Assembly (NCBI RefSeq): GCF_016924755.1
Contig: NZ_JAFFJX010000002.1
Location: forward strand, 496,001 to 560,000
Length of the DNA: 64,000 nucleotides
Source: Longitalea arenae
GTDB lineage: Bacteria > Bacteroidota > Bacteroidia > Chitinophagales > Chitinophagaceae
Direction: 5' to 3'
This document shows, piece after piece, positions 18,149-28,523 of the stretch. The translations under genes were made by a program, and so were the position numbers. Position 1 is the first letter of the stretch. Each line of letters opens with the position of its first letter. The notes under the pieces are model-generated. The model worked only from the letters and a program-made list of their open reading frames with translations, was not told where the DNA came from and ran no database searches.

Positions 18149-18982
18149 CTAAACCTTCCCCATCACATACATGGGGCCCTTGGGAGTAGGGCTTCCTCCC
18201 TCCTGTTCCAAGGTAATGGCAAACAGCTGGGCGCGGGGAATATTCTTCATTTTGACCATCATGCGGCCTTCATCCATGTGCAGCGTACCGGCGTCCACGG
18301 GTTGGTTGTCGACAATCGCCCACAACTGATATTGTTTTCCGCTTTCGGGCTGTGGCAGGTTATTTACCATCAGGTATACATCTTTGGTGCGGGTATCCCA
18401 TAAAACGGTTGCCTGGCTTCCCGGTGCCGGACTGCCATTGCCTGGTACCGCGCTGGCATCCATATAGATCTTGGCCATATTTGGATTGGTGAGGCCTGCG
18501 ATGGTTCGTTCGTAGCCGCCCATGCGGGTTTGCATAGCCTTATTATTCAATGCCAGCTCAGCCTGCCGGGCTACCAGCTGATCATAGCGCTGACTATATT
18601 CACGATACTTTTTGAAATAATAGACATTCAGTGCAGCACTGCCTGCGAGCAGCACAATCGCAGCTGCCGCCACATACCGCATGGCCATGGAAATAGGTGA
18701 CCGCCTGATGGGGCGGAGTTGCACCACAGGCGCCCCACCATTAATATTGACAGCGGGTTCCGCAACAAATTGCTGCAGAATGGTTTCCCGCAAATGGGCG
18801 GGGGGTGCCACTGCCCCAGCCAGGGCATGCTGTTCAAGGGAAAGCTCAAAGGCATCCCGGGCCGCACGTACTTCAGCAAAACGGGTGCACATCTCTTCAA
18901 ATTCAGCCCGTTCCGCCTCATCGGCGAGCCCCAGCACATAGCTTTCCACTATGCCACTTGATATGTATTCCTGTATGTTCAC
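18149..18982 (-). CDS. Anti-sigma factor, RskA type
   Basis: 277 residues: a helical cytoplasmic N-terminal sigma-binding region (1-75), a single TM helix (about 101-121) and a C-terminal extracytoplasmic RskA domain. The C-terminal domain shows ATVLWDTRTKDVYLMVNNLP, YQLWAIVDNQPVDAG and FAITLEQEGGSPTPKGP. The classical zinc HxxxCxxC motif is absent, as in RskA. The gene overlaps the upstream ECF sigma gene by four bases (ATGA), so the pair is made together. The protein presumably holds that sigma factor at the membrane until a signal triggers its release. The signal is unknown. Confidence 0.88.
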   Translation of the reverse strand: MNIQEYISSGIVESYVLGLADEAERAEFEEMCTRFAEVRAARDAFELSLEQHALAGAVAPPAHLRETILQQFVAEPAVNINGGAPVVQLRPIRRSPISMAMRYVAAAAIVLLAGSAALNVYYFKKYREYSQRYDQLVARQAELALNNKAMQTRMGGYERTIAGLTNPNMAKIYMDASAVPGNGSPAPGSQATVLWDTRTKDVYLMVNNLPQPESGKQYQLWAIVDNQPVDAGTLHMDEGRMMVKMKNIPRAQLFAITLEQEGGSPTPKGPMYVMGKV

Positions 18983-19524
18983 TTCAATAATGCCCGTAGT
19001 TGGATCAATGCATTCCTGATACGCGTTTTCACCGTTCCCAGCGGAAGTTGTTCCAGCGCTGCGATCTCCTCGTGCGTATATCCTTTAAAATAAGCCAATT
19101 CTATCAATGTCCGCTGTTCTTCCCGCAATTGTTCCAGCACCTTTCGCAACCCGATGGTGTCGATACCAGGTTGATTTATGTCAGTGACCGGCAAAGTATC
19201 TACGTTTTCCTGTATCGATTGGTTTTTGCGGCTGTTCTGGTAGCTGCGTGAGCGCAGGGTGTCAATGGAGGCGTTGCGCGCAATATTCATCATCCAGGTG
19301 AATAACCGGCCTTTACCGGTATCATATTGCTCTATCCGCCGCCAGATATTCACGAAAACTTCCTGCAGCACATCGTTGGCTAGTTCGGCATCACTCACTA
19401 TTTGCAATATGATACTGTACAAAGCCGATGCATAATTATCGTATAAATAGGCAAAGGCTTTGTTATCCCTGTTACGCAACAGGGACACCAACTCCTGTTC
19501 GGTATATGTTAGTGTAATTCCCAA
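18979..19524 (-). CDS. ECF-type RNA polymerase sigma factor
   Basis: 181 residues. Region 2 (about 22-90) shows LYDNYASALYSIIL, DVLQEVFVNIWRRI and FTWMMNIARNASIDTLR for -10 recognition and core binding. Region 4 (about 125-180) shows LIELAYFKGYTHEEIAALEQLPLGTVKTRIRNALIQLR, the helix-turn-helix for the -35 element. Its cognate RskA-type anti-sigma factor is encoded directly downstream with a four-base overlap. This is the SigK/RskA-like arrangement, not the FecI/FecR one tied to SusC receptors. Confidence 0.92.
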   Translation of the reverse strand: MGITLTYTEQELVSLLRNRDNKAFAYLYDNYASALYSIILQIVSDAELANDVLQEVFVNIWRRIEQYDTGKGRLFTWMMNIARNASIDTLRSRSYQNSRKNQSIQENVDTLPVTDINQPGIDTIGLRKVLEQLREEQRTLIELAYFKGYTHEEIAALEQLPLGTVKTRIRNALIQLRALLK

Positions 19525-19548
19525 TGTGTTACCCGGAACCTGGTGTTA

Positions 19549-19576
19549 CAAAAAAAAAGTGGTCTTAAACCACTTT
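19549..19576 (-). terminator. gcvH terminator
   Basis: Stem AAAGTGGT (19556-19563) pairs with ACCACTTT (19569-19576). On the minus strand it is followed by an unbroken run of T (19549-19555). It separates gcvH from the sigma-factor gene. Confidence 0.85.
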
Positions 19577-19613
19577 CAATTTACGCAATAACATTAGCAC
19601 CGGATTTTTTATT

Positions 19614-19994
19614 TTAGGCGCCTACCAGCTCCGAGTAAGCTGCAGCATCCATTAATGCCTTTACATCGTCTGGGTTACTTACAGTCATTTTAACCATCCA
19701 CCCTTCGCCATATGGATCGGTATTAACCACCTCGGGTGCATCTGCCAGGGCTGGGTTAACCTCATTAATGGTGCCTGAAACGGGCAGATACAGGTCAGAA
19801 ACCGTTTTAACCGCTTCTACTGTACCAAATACAGCTTCCGCCATCAGGGTTTTACCAACTGTTTCTATTTCTACATACACAATATCACCCAACTCGCGCT
19901 GGGCAAAATCAGTAATACCAATTGTAGCGATGTTGCCTTCCAGTTTTATCCATTCATGATCCTTGGTGTAACGAAGATTATCCGGAAAATTCAT
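19614..19994 (-). CDS. gcvH: Glycine cleavage system H protein
   Basis: 126 residues, the normal length. It is the lipoyl carrier that shuttles the aminomethyl group between the P, T and L proteins of the glycine cleavage complex in the cytoplasm. The lipoyl-lysine is K63 in [19 protein letters not shown]. The N-terminal [10 protein letters not shown] and the C-terminal [13 protein letters not shown] are standard. The other gcv genes are not in the window. A strong terminator follows, so it is transcribed alone. Confidence 0.96.
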   Translation of the reverse strand: MNFPDNLRYTKDHEWIKLEGNIATIGITDFAQRELGDIVYVEIETVGKTLMAEAVFGTVEAVKTVSDLYLPVSGTINEVNPALADAPEVVNTDPYGEGWMVKMTVSNPDDVKALMDAAAYSELVGA

Positions 19995-20111
19995 GTTTTG
20001 AAATTTAGAGCTGCAAGATTAAGAAATTTATGTTAGTCCCAAGGACCCAAAAGTTGAAAGTGCAGAATTAAGTTATTACCGGTAATGGCCGGCGCATCTG
20101 TACTTATTACA

Positions 20112-20792
20112 CTATTGTCTTTTAATAAGTGTGGCTTTGATGATGCGAACATCTTCCAGCGGGCGGTTACGCTCACCGGTAGCTACGGCAGCAATACTGT
20201 CAATAACGTTCACCCCTTTGATCACCTCCCCAAAAACGGTATATTTTGTATCGAGAGAAGGAGTGCCGCCAATGGTCTTATATACTTCACGGTGCGCTTC
20301 AGGGATCTTGTAGCCGTTGAGCCGGGCCTCAATTTGATTCAGATCCTCTTCGGAATACACATGACCATGCACCAGGTAAAACTGGCTGCCATTGCTTTCC
20401 CGGGTAGGGTTGATATCGTCGCCGGTACGCGCTGCTGCCAAAGCCCCTTTTTTGTGGAACAAGAGGTCGGGCCTGATCTCTGCCGGAACATTATACCCGG
20501 GGTTTCCGCCGCCCAGGGCTTCCCCTGGTTTGGCCGTTTTACTTTTAGGATCACCGGCCTGCACCATAAACTGGTTCATAACGCGGTGAAATAAAAGACC
20601 GTCGTAGTAGTGCTGGTTAACGAGCTTAATAAAATTATCGCGATGGCGGGGCGTAGAATCCGATAAGCGAATGACCATGGTGCCTTTGGAGGTCACTAAT
20701 TCCACATCTTTGTTAAGGTCGGCCTTTTTTACCTGCGAAAATGAAGCAGAAACAAAGAGTAAGGCTACACTAAATAAAGTCAGCTTTTTCAT
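20112..20792 (-). CDS. Exported cyclophilin-type peptidyl-prolyl isomerase
   Basis: Start placed at the ATG 20790-20792, giving 226 residues with a signal peptide (MKKLTLFS to SASFSQ). An ATG ten codons upstream adds only polar residues. The cyclophilin core shows HRDNFIKLVNQHYYDGLLFHRVMNQFMVQAGDP, then GGGNPGYNVPAEI, GALAAARTGDDINPTRESNGSQF and YTVFGEVIKG. These include the catalytic Arg (FHRV), and the QFMVQAGDP and GSQFYLVHG stretches. It should assist folding of exported proteins in the periplasm. Confidence 0.92.
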   Translation of the reverse strand: MKKLTLFSVALLFVSASFSQVKKADLNKDVELVTSKGTMVIRLSDSTPRHRDNFIKLVNQHYYDGLLFHRVMNQFMVQAGDPKSKTAKPGEALGGGNPGYNVPAEIRPDLLFHKKGALAAARTGDDINPTRESNGSQFYLVHGHVYSEEDLNQIEARLNGYKIPEAHREVYKTIGGTPSLDTKYTVFGEVIKGVNVIDSIAAVATGERNRPLEDVRIIKATLIKRQ

Positions 20793-20820
20793 AGTATGAG
20801 ATAATGTAATAGTAAACAGC

Positions 20821-20916
20821 AATGTGCTGATTCGATAATTTGCTAACCTGCTATAAAAGCGGAATAGCTATGATGAAACAGTAGCAAAGTAGCACATCGG
20901 CACATTAGCTGATTTG
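20821..20916. repeat. Word-repeat element (TGTGCTAAT type)
   Basis: The left arm (20821-20852) reads AATGTGCTGATTCG, AATTTGCTAACCTGCT. The right arm (20882-20916) reads AGCAAAGTAGCACATCGGC, ACATTAGCTGATT. The arms are inverted relatives about 30 bases apart. They lie between the cyclophilin gene and the end of the 114-residue orphan. The same word occurs again at 21268-21282 and beside gyrB. Confidence 0.6.
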
Positions 20917-20917
20917 T

Positions 20918-21262
20918 TTAAAATCCCTGCTGATCAAAATACAAAAGAATATGATCTTTTAAAAAATTCTCCTGTTCGGGAAGCGACATCACCGGCAGGG
21001 CTTTCAGCTGCCTGAAATGGGGCCAGCCTTCTTCATCTACACGTTCCATTTCGTAATAGCCGCTTTGTGACAGCAATGAACAGGTGGCCACATGCATGAG
21101 ATCCTGCTTTTGTTCCTTGCTGAACTTGGCCTTGATGTCACCAAATTCCTGAATACCTATTAAAAACAAAATGGTTTCCATGTCTGGTTTGCGGCCAAAC
21201 CGTTCCATTAATTTTTCTTCCAGCTTCCACCACCGGGATTGTAAATCGTCATTTGCCTGCAT
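20918..21262 (-). CDS. Conserved-looking hypothetical protein, 114 residues
   Basis: I do not recognise a family. The protein is soluble and mostly helical by composition, with no signal peptide or TM segment. Notable stretches are RWWKLEEKLMERFGRKPDMETILFLIGIQE (helical, charged) and QKQDLMHVATCSLLSQSGYYE. The start codon is divergent from serS by about 50 bases. Codon use resembles that of its neighbours, which supports a real gene. Confidence 0.7.
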   Translation of the reverse strand: MQANDDLQSRWWKLEEKLMERFGRKPDMETILFLIGIQEFGDIKAKFSKEQKQDLMHVATCSLLSQSGYYEMERVDEEGWPHFRQLKALPVMSLPEQENFLKDHILLYFDQQGF

Positions 21263-21285
21263 ACCGCAAAATTAGCACATTAGCC

Positions 21286-21293
21286 TATCTTTG
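21286..21293 (+). promoter_or_regulatory. Candidate -7 box for serS
   Basis: TATCTTTG matches TAnnTTTG and lies 18 bases before the serS ATG, which would give a very short leader. No clear -33 TTTG. Confidence 0.35.
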
Positions 21294-21311
21294 CCGCAAA
21301 CCTGATTTCAC

Positions 21312-22583
21312 ATGTTACAGATCGCATTTATTAGACAAAACACGGCGCTGGTAAAGGAAAGACTGGCTATAAAGAATTTCGGGGATCTTGCATTGGTAGA
21401 TGAGATCATTTCCCTGGATGACAACCGGAAAAAGCTGCAGCTTGAATTTGACACTACCCAGTCAAAAATAAATGCCGCCTCCAAAGAAATCGGGCAATTA
21501 ATGGCCAAGGGGCAAAAAGATGCTGCCGAAACGCAAAAACAGGAAGTGGCCACTTTAAAAACAGCCCTGCAGCCGATCGCCGACCAACTGGCTCAAACCG
21601 AGAAAAAACTGCAGGAGCAGATCGTAAAACTGCCCAACCTGCCTTCTGATAAAGTACCACCCGGCAAAACACCTGAAGAAAATATCACCATCCGCGAAGG
21701 AGGCAAATTACCCGCCCTTCATGCGGGTGCGGTTCCGCATTGGGACCTCACCAAAAAATACAACCTGATCGATTTTGAGCTGGGTAATAAAATCACCGGC
21801 AGCGGCTTTCCTGTCTATATCGGCAAAGGCGCCAAACTGCAACGTGCATTAATTCAATATTTTTTGGATTATAACAGCAATGCAGGCTACACGGAATTTA
21901 TTCCGCCCCATATGGTGAATGAAGCTTCTGCATTTGGAACCGGTCAGTTGCCCGATAAAGAAGGACAAATGTACTTTGTTACTGAAGACAATTTTTACCT
22001 GATACCCACAGCCGAGGTGCCGGTAACCAATATTTATCGCGATGAATTATTGAAAGAAACCGACCTTCCGGTCAAGATGACGGCTTATACTCCCTGCTTT
22101 CGCCGTGAAGCAGGCAGTTATGGTAAAGATGTTCGTGGCCTGAACCGCCTGCACCAGTTCGATAAGGTTGAAATTGTTCAAATCGTTCATCCCGATAAAA
22201 GCTATGAAGTTCTCGAAGAAATGGTAAATCATGTGGAAGCCCTGCTGAACACCCTGAATCTGCCTTACCGCATATTGAAATTATGCGGCGGCGATATGGG
22301 CTTTGCATCGGCACTTACTTATGATTTTGAAGTGTACAGTGCAGCTCAGCAAAAATGGCTGGAAGTAAGTTCTGTATCAAATTTCGAAGCTTATCAAACC
22401 AACCGGATGAAAATCCGGTTCAAAGATGCCAACGGTAAAAATCAACTGGTGCACTCGCTGAACGGCAGTTCACTGGCCTTACCAAGAATAGTCGCCTGTT
22501 TGCTGGAGAACCACCAAACAGAGACGGGTATTCAATTGCCGGCTGTGCTTCATAGTTATTTTGGTGCTGGCGAAATCAACTAA
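21312..22583 (+). CDS. serS: Seryl-tRNA synthetase
   Basis: 423 residues, the usual length. The N-terminal long antiparallel coiled coil (about 28-105) grips the long variable arm of tRNA-Ser. The class II catalytic core shows motif 2 (YTPCFRREAGSYGKDVRGLNR, then HQFDKVEIV) and motif 3 (NGSSLALPRIVACLLENHQ). TAEVPVTN and PPHMVNEAS are standard SerRS. It charges tRNA-Ser (and tRNA-Sec where present). It is transcribed alone, with a terminator 53 bases downstream. Confidence 0.97.
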   Translation: MLQIAFIRQNTALVKERLAIKNFGDLALVDEIISLDDNRKKLQLEFDTTQSKINAASKEIGQLMAKGQKDAAETQKQEVATLKTALQPIADQLAQTEKKLQEQIVKLPNLPSDKVPPGKTPEENITIREGGKLPALHAGAVPHWDLTKKYNLIDFELGNKITGSGFPVYIGKGAKLQRALIQYFLDYNSNAGYTEFIPPHMVNEASAFGTGQLPDKEGQMYFVTEDNFYLIPTAEVPVTNIYRDELLKETDLPVKMTAYTPCFRREAGSYGKDVRGLNRLHQFDKVEIVQIVHPDKSYEVLEEMVNHVEALLNTLNLPYRILKLCGGDMGFASALTYDFEVYSAAQQKWLEVSSVSNFEAYQTNRMKIRFKDANGKNQLVHSLNGSSLALPRIVACLLENHQTETGIQLPAVLHSYFGAGEIN

Positions 22584-22891
22584 GTCACTATGGGTTGTTT
22601 TAAGCATTGATTTTGCTAGCATAAATCTTTGTCAAGAGGCTGTATCAATTGAAGTGATGCAGCCTCATTTTATTGGGGTACCTGCCGGACACAGTTAGTC
22701 GTTTAAGCCAGTCACAAACCCTTTATTTATTTTTGATAGATCCCATTTTGCTTTCATATTTCTGAGGCATACAGTACGCCGCAAAAAGCCGCATAATCAC
22801 CCAATTCGGCACTCATATCAAGAATTAATTAATCTGAAGCGAATCGTTAAACTTTTAACAAATGCCGTAGTCACAGGGCAAACGCCCCGTA
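22584..22891. other. Intergenic gap after serS
   Basis: 308 bases. They hold the serS terminator (22636-22675) and then an AT-rich stretch that should contain the promoter of the DUF1800/DUF1501 pair. Nothing else recognised. Confidence 0.5.
22636..22675 (+). terminator. serS terminator
   Basis: 12-base stem GAGGCTGTATCA (22636-22647) with TGATGCAGCCTC (22655-22666), one G-T pair, followed by ATTTTATT. Confidence 0.8.
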
Positions 22892-24346
22892 ATGAATGTA
22901 ACTGCCCAGCTAAAAAATCAACACCTGTTATGGCGTGCCGGCTTTGGCCCTATGGCTGAAGAATTCCACCAGCTGGCAACAGCCTCACAAAAATCGTATG
23001 TTAACTCACTGTTTAAAGCATCTGCTAAAAGTCCGGCCATGATCGATGTGGCCGATAATGCCATTAAAGGACTGGTTATGGGCATTCAGGAAGTGGGGAA
23101 AACAAACCGTAATCCCGATGAAAACCAGCGCAGAAAGATCCGCCAGCAGTCACGCGAAGACCTGAAAAGCCTCAATATTACCTGGCTGAACCTGATGGTG
23201 AACAGTGAACAGCAATTACGAGAAAAAATGGCCTTGTTCTGGCACGGACACTTCGCCAGCCGCAACCTTAATATCCTGTATCAGCAACAGCTATTGGATA
23301 TCATCCGGCAAAATGCGCTGGGCAATTTTAGAGACCTGCTCAGGGAAGTGAGTAAAAGCGCTGCCATGATCAACTTCCTCAACAATAATCAAAACAGGAA
23401 AGGCCATCCCAATGAGAACTTTGCCCGTGAAGTGATGGAACTATTTACAATGGGCCGCGGCAATTATACCGAGAACGACATTAAAGAAGCCGCCCGGGCT
23501 TTTACCGGCTGGAGCGCTAACCTGGCCGGTGAATTTATTTTCAGAAAAAACCAGCACGACGAAGGGCAAAAGACAGTGCTGGGTAAAACAGGCAACTTCG
23601 ATGGCGATGATGTTTTAAATATTTTACTTGAACACAAAGAAACAGCTATCTATATCACCCGTAAAATATATCGTTTTTACGTAAACGATGTACCCGATGA
23701 AGCACAGGTAAGCCGGCTGGCCGAACGCTTCTATCAAAGCGGCTATGATATTAAGGAATTAATGAAAGAGATCTTCACCAGCGACTGGTTCTATGATGCA
23801 AAAAATATTGGCTGCCGGATAAAATCACCCGTAGAACTGCTCGTCGGCATCCGCCGGGCTCTGCCCATGCAACTTGACAATGAACAAGTGCAGCTCTTGT
23901 TACAGAGATTGCTGGGCCAGGTCTTGTTTTACCCACCCAATGTAGCAGGATGGCCGGGCGGTAAAAACTGGATCGACAGCTCTTCTCTGATGTTCCGCCT
24001 GCGTATACCGCAATTAATTGTCGACAACCATGAAGTTGCTCTCACGCCCAAAGATGATGATGACCAGATGATGGGCATGAAAGAGATGGACAGGATGAAA
24101 ATGAAGATGGGTAAAAAAGGCGGTCAGCTTATTTCGGCTGCAGTGGATTGGGAAAGCTACCAGAAAAAATTTGAGAAGGTCCCGCGTGAAAAATTACTGA
24201 ACGCGATTGCGGGCATCCTGATCCAGGGCGGAACGGCGGTCGATGAAAAAATACTGAATAAATACATCGATGCATCGAGCCGTGAAAACTATATTAAGAC
24301 TGCTACCATTCAATTAATGAGTACTCCCGAATATCAATTATGTTAA
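22892..24346 (+). CDS. DUF1800 family protein
   Basis: 484 residues. DUF1800 hallmarks are HLLWRAGFGP at the N-terminus, FWHGHFASRNLNILYQQQLLDIIRQNALGNF, and NENFAREVMELFTMGRGNYTENDIKEAARAFTGW. A late FYPPNVAGWPGGKNWIDSS follows. Function is not established. The family is regularly encoded just upstream of a DUF1501 protein, as here, suggesting the two act together, probably at the envelope. No signal peptide is visible at this start. A Met/Asp/Lys-rich insert (about 388-412, DDDDQMMGMKEMDRMKMKM) is unusual. Confidence 0.9.
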   Translation: MNVTAQLKNQHLLWRAGFGPMAEEFHQLATASQKSYVNSLFKASAKSPAMIDVADNAIKGLVMGIQEVGKTNRNPDENQRRKIRQQSREDLKSLNITWLNLMVNSEQQLREKMALFWHGHFASRNLNILYQQQLLDIIRQNALGNFRDLLREVSKSAAMINFLNNNQNRKGHPNENFAREVMELFTMGRGNYTENDIKEAARAFTGWSANLAGEFIFRKNQHDEGQKTVLGKTGNFDGDDVLNILLEHKETAIYITRKIYRFYVNDVPDEAQVSRLAERFYQSGYDIKELMKEIFTSDWFYDAKNIGCRIKSPVELLVGIRRALPMQLDNEQVQLLLQRLLGQVLFYPPNVAGWPGGKNWIDSSSLMFRLRIPQLIVDNHEVALTPKDDDDQMMGMKEMDRMKMKMGKKGGQLISAAVDWESYQKKFEKVPREKLLNAIAGILIQGGTAVDEKILNKYIDASSRENYIKTATIQLMSTPEYQLC

Positions 24347-24486
24347 ACGGCAGCGGCAATCTGTTTCAGACAGCGCCAGATCAGTTATTAACTGTAAAAT
24401 TCGCGAGCTGTTCACCATCGACCAGGTAAACGGTACCTGCAACGAAGAATCCAAAACGGAACATGTAGAATTAAAGATCTTCTTAT

Positions 24487-25686
24487 ATGTACATAAAACG
24501 TAAAGAATTTTTACAGATAGGTTCGCTGGCAACCGCATCGATGATGCTGCCCAAATTTTTAAAAGCGTTTGAAAGACCAGCCTTTGTGCCGCCTGGCAAC
24601 AAAGTACTCGTGGTACTACAATTAAGCGGCGGCAATGACGGTTTGAATACGGTAATACCGGTTCGAAACGATATCTATTACAGGTCGAGGCCCCGCTTAG
24701 GTATTACCAAAGAGCAGGCTTTGTTATTAACAGATGAAGTGGGTTTACACCCGGCATTAACCGGTTTAAAAGACCTGTATGCCGACGGCAGCCTGGGCAT
24801 TTTGAACAGCGTAGGATACCCGAATCCCGACAGATCGCATTTCAGAAGCATGGACATCTGGCACAGCGCCAGCAAGAGCAATGAGTATGTATACACCGGT
24901 TGGGTAGGCCGCTATCTCGATGCGCAATGTGCCGGTTGTGATAAACCAACACAGGCATTGGAAATAGATGATGTATTGAGCCTGGCCATGAAAGGCGAAC
25001 ATGTAAAAGGCCTGGCGATGAAAGACCCCAGGCGATTGTTCAATTCTTCGAATGATAAATATTTTAAGGAAGTGGCAGCCAGCCACCGTATACATGGGGA
25101 TGAAAAACCGGTTGATTATCTATATAAAACAATGGCCGAAACCGTTAGCAGCGCAGATTATATCTTCAAACAAAGCCGTGTTCATCCAACGAGTACAGAA
25201 TACCCGAAAACAGAGATCGGCAACAGCCTGAAAACAATTGCGAGCCTCATCTTCTCTGACATCAACACCAAGGTATACTATTTGTCATTAGGCAGTTTTG
25301 ATACGCATGTAGCGCAGGAAGGGCAACAAAAAAGATTGTTTACGGAAATGAATGCGGCTATTACGGCTTTTGTAAAAGACCTCAAAAGCAACAATAGGTT
25401 TCAGGATGTAATGTTGATGAGCTTTTCAGAATTCGGCCGGCGTGTATCGCAAAATGCCAGCGGTGGCACCGATCATGGAACAGCTAACAATATGTTTTTA
25501 ATAAGTGGTGGTTTGCAACAAAAAGGCGTGTTGAACGCTATGCCTGATCTGGCAGATCTTCAGGAAGGTGATCTGAAATATAAAGTAGATTTTAAAAGTG
25601 TGTACGCTACTATCCTCAATAAATGGCTGCAGGCAGATGACAAAAAAATATTAGGCAGCCAGTACGATCATCTCAATTTCATTTAG
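24487..25686 (+). CDS. DUF1501 family protein
   Basis: 399 residues. The family resembles the sulfatase/alkaline-phosphatase superfamily. Seen here are VLVVLQLSGGNDGLNTVIPV, PDRSHFRSMDIWHSAS, LGSFDTHVAQEGQQKRLF and MLMSFSEFGRRVSQNASGGTDHGTAN. DUF1501 proteins usually carry a Tat signal. Here the N-terminus KRKEFLQIGSLATASM resembles one but has KRK rather than RR, so Tat export is doubtful. It is 140 bases downstream of the DUF1800 partner, same strand. Function unknown. Confidence 0.9.
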   Translation: MYIKRKEFLQIGSLATASMMLPKFLKAFERPAFVPPGNKVLVVLQLSGGNDGLNTVIPVRNDIYYRSRPRLGITKEQALLLTDEVGLHPALTGLKDLYADGSLGILNSVGYPNPDRSHFRSMDIWHSASKSNEYVYTGWVGRYLDAQCAGCDKPTQALEIDDVLSLAMKGEHVKGLAMKDPRRLFNSSNDKYFKEVAASHRIHGDEKPVDYLYKTMAETVSSADYIFKQSRVHPTSTEYPKTEIGNSLKTIASLIFSDINTKVYYLSLGSFDTHVAQEGQQKRLFTEMNAAITAFVKDLKSNNRFQDVMLMSFSEFGRRVSQNASGGTDHGTANNMFLISGGLQQKGVLNAMPDLADLQEGDLKYKVDFKSVYATILNKWLQADDKKILGSQYDHLNFI

Positions 25687-25695
25687 GTGATAGAT

Positions 25696-25752
25696 CAATC
25701 AGTCAAATGAATCAACTAACCTCGATGAGTAATTGATGCATTTGACTGATTG
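25696..25752. terminator. Large inverted repeat, probable bidirectional terminator
   Basis: CAATCAGTCAAATG (25696-25709) is perfectly repeated inverted at 25739-25752. The loop holds a second, imperfect inverted word (AATCAACT versus AATTGATG). It lies exactly between the convergent DUF1501 gene and the small 68-residue gene. It also belongs to the word-repeat class described in the findings. Confidence 0.7.
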
Positions 25753-25759
25753 ACTGAAT

Positions 25760-25966
25760 TTATTCCCAACCTTGTTTGGCAACACCGGCTTTAATTGCGG
25801 CCAGCGCTTTTTCTTCGCCCAATAAAGTAGTTAATTTATTTCCCTTCCCATCATGCCCCTGTGCCATATAAGCTCCTTTTGCAGTTTTAGTGATTACCGC
25901 ATCCTGAATAGGCACATTCTTTTCTTTTGTTTTTACGTTGTATGCTGTAAGTGTGATTTCAGACAT
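25760..25966 (-). CDS. Small conserved-looking protein, 68 residues
   Basis: I do not recognise a named family. The sequence has a lysine-rich, beta-prone first half (EITLTAYNVKTKEKNVPIQDAVITKTAKGAYMAQGHDGKGNKLTTLLGEE) and a short helix (EKALAAIKAGVAKQGWE). It is soluble, with no signal peptide. Good codon use, a clear ATG and a terminator-like hairpin directly after the stop support a real gene. It is transcribed alone. Confidence 0.7.
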   Translation of the reverse strand: MSEITLTAYNVKTKEKNVPIQDAVITKTAKGAYMAQGHDGKGNKLTTLLGEEKALAAIKAGVAKQGWE

Positions 25967-26265
25967 AATTAGTTCGTTTATGTGGTTAGTAGATTTAAAA
26001 ATTGCAACTTGTCTTACAAAATCTTAGCCAGAACATTGAAATGGCGTTTAAATATACGAAAATCCAATGTGCTAATGTGATAATGTGCTAATATGCTAAT
26101 TGAAATGTTATAATTCCCATCAACAATGAGATATGTTGTGATTATTACATAGTAAAATACAATCGCTTAAACAGTAAAGGCACATTAAAAAAAATGTGCT
26201 AATGCAAATCCTGATCTGATTTCCATTAGCACATTAACTAATTAGCAAATTATCACATTATGCTT
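25967..26265. repeat. Word-repeat element (ATGTGCTAAT type) containing the gyrB terminator
   Basis: The left arm at 26066-26100 has three to four copies of TGTGCTAA or TATGCTAA words. The right arm at 26224-26260 has inverted copies (ATTAGCACATTA, AATTAGCAAATT, ATCACATTA). Inside it, AATGTGCTAATG (26193-26204) and CATTAGCACATT (26224-26235) form a perfect stem. No gene lies in this 299-base gap. Confidence 0.75.
26186..26235 (-). terminator. gyrB terminator formed from repeat words
   Basis: A perfect 12-base stem (26193-26204 with 26224-26235) with a 19-base loop. Read on the minus strand the stem runs straight into a T run (26187-26194). It lies about 30 bases after the gyrB stop. Confidence 0.75.
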
Positions 26266-28281
<2,016 letters not shown>

Positions 28282-28290
28282 TTAATCCCG

Positions 28291-28298
28291 CAAATTTA
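28291..28298 (-). promoter_or_regulatory. Candidate -7 box for gyrB
   Basis: TAAATTTG on the minus strand matches TAnnTTTG, 45 bases before the ATG. The -33 partner is not clear. Confidence 0.35.
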
Positions 28299-28523
28299 CT
28301 AAAAATTAAAGGGTTTGCCGTCATTTAAGGCCCCTTTTTATGAACTTTTTTCCCTGGCTGAAAAGCCCCAACAGCCTGGCTTTTAAGGCATAAAGTAATA
28401 GGTTTTCCACATTATTCAACAGATGGTTAATAAGTTGTCAAAACAGCCCTTTTCCACCCTTTGTATCTTTACTGCACGATATTTGATAGCTTAAAGAATT
28501 TTCACCAGGTTATCAGTTGAATT

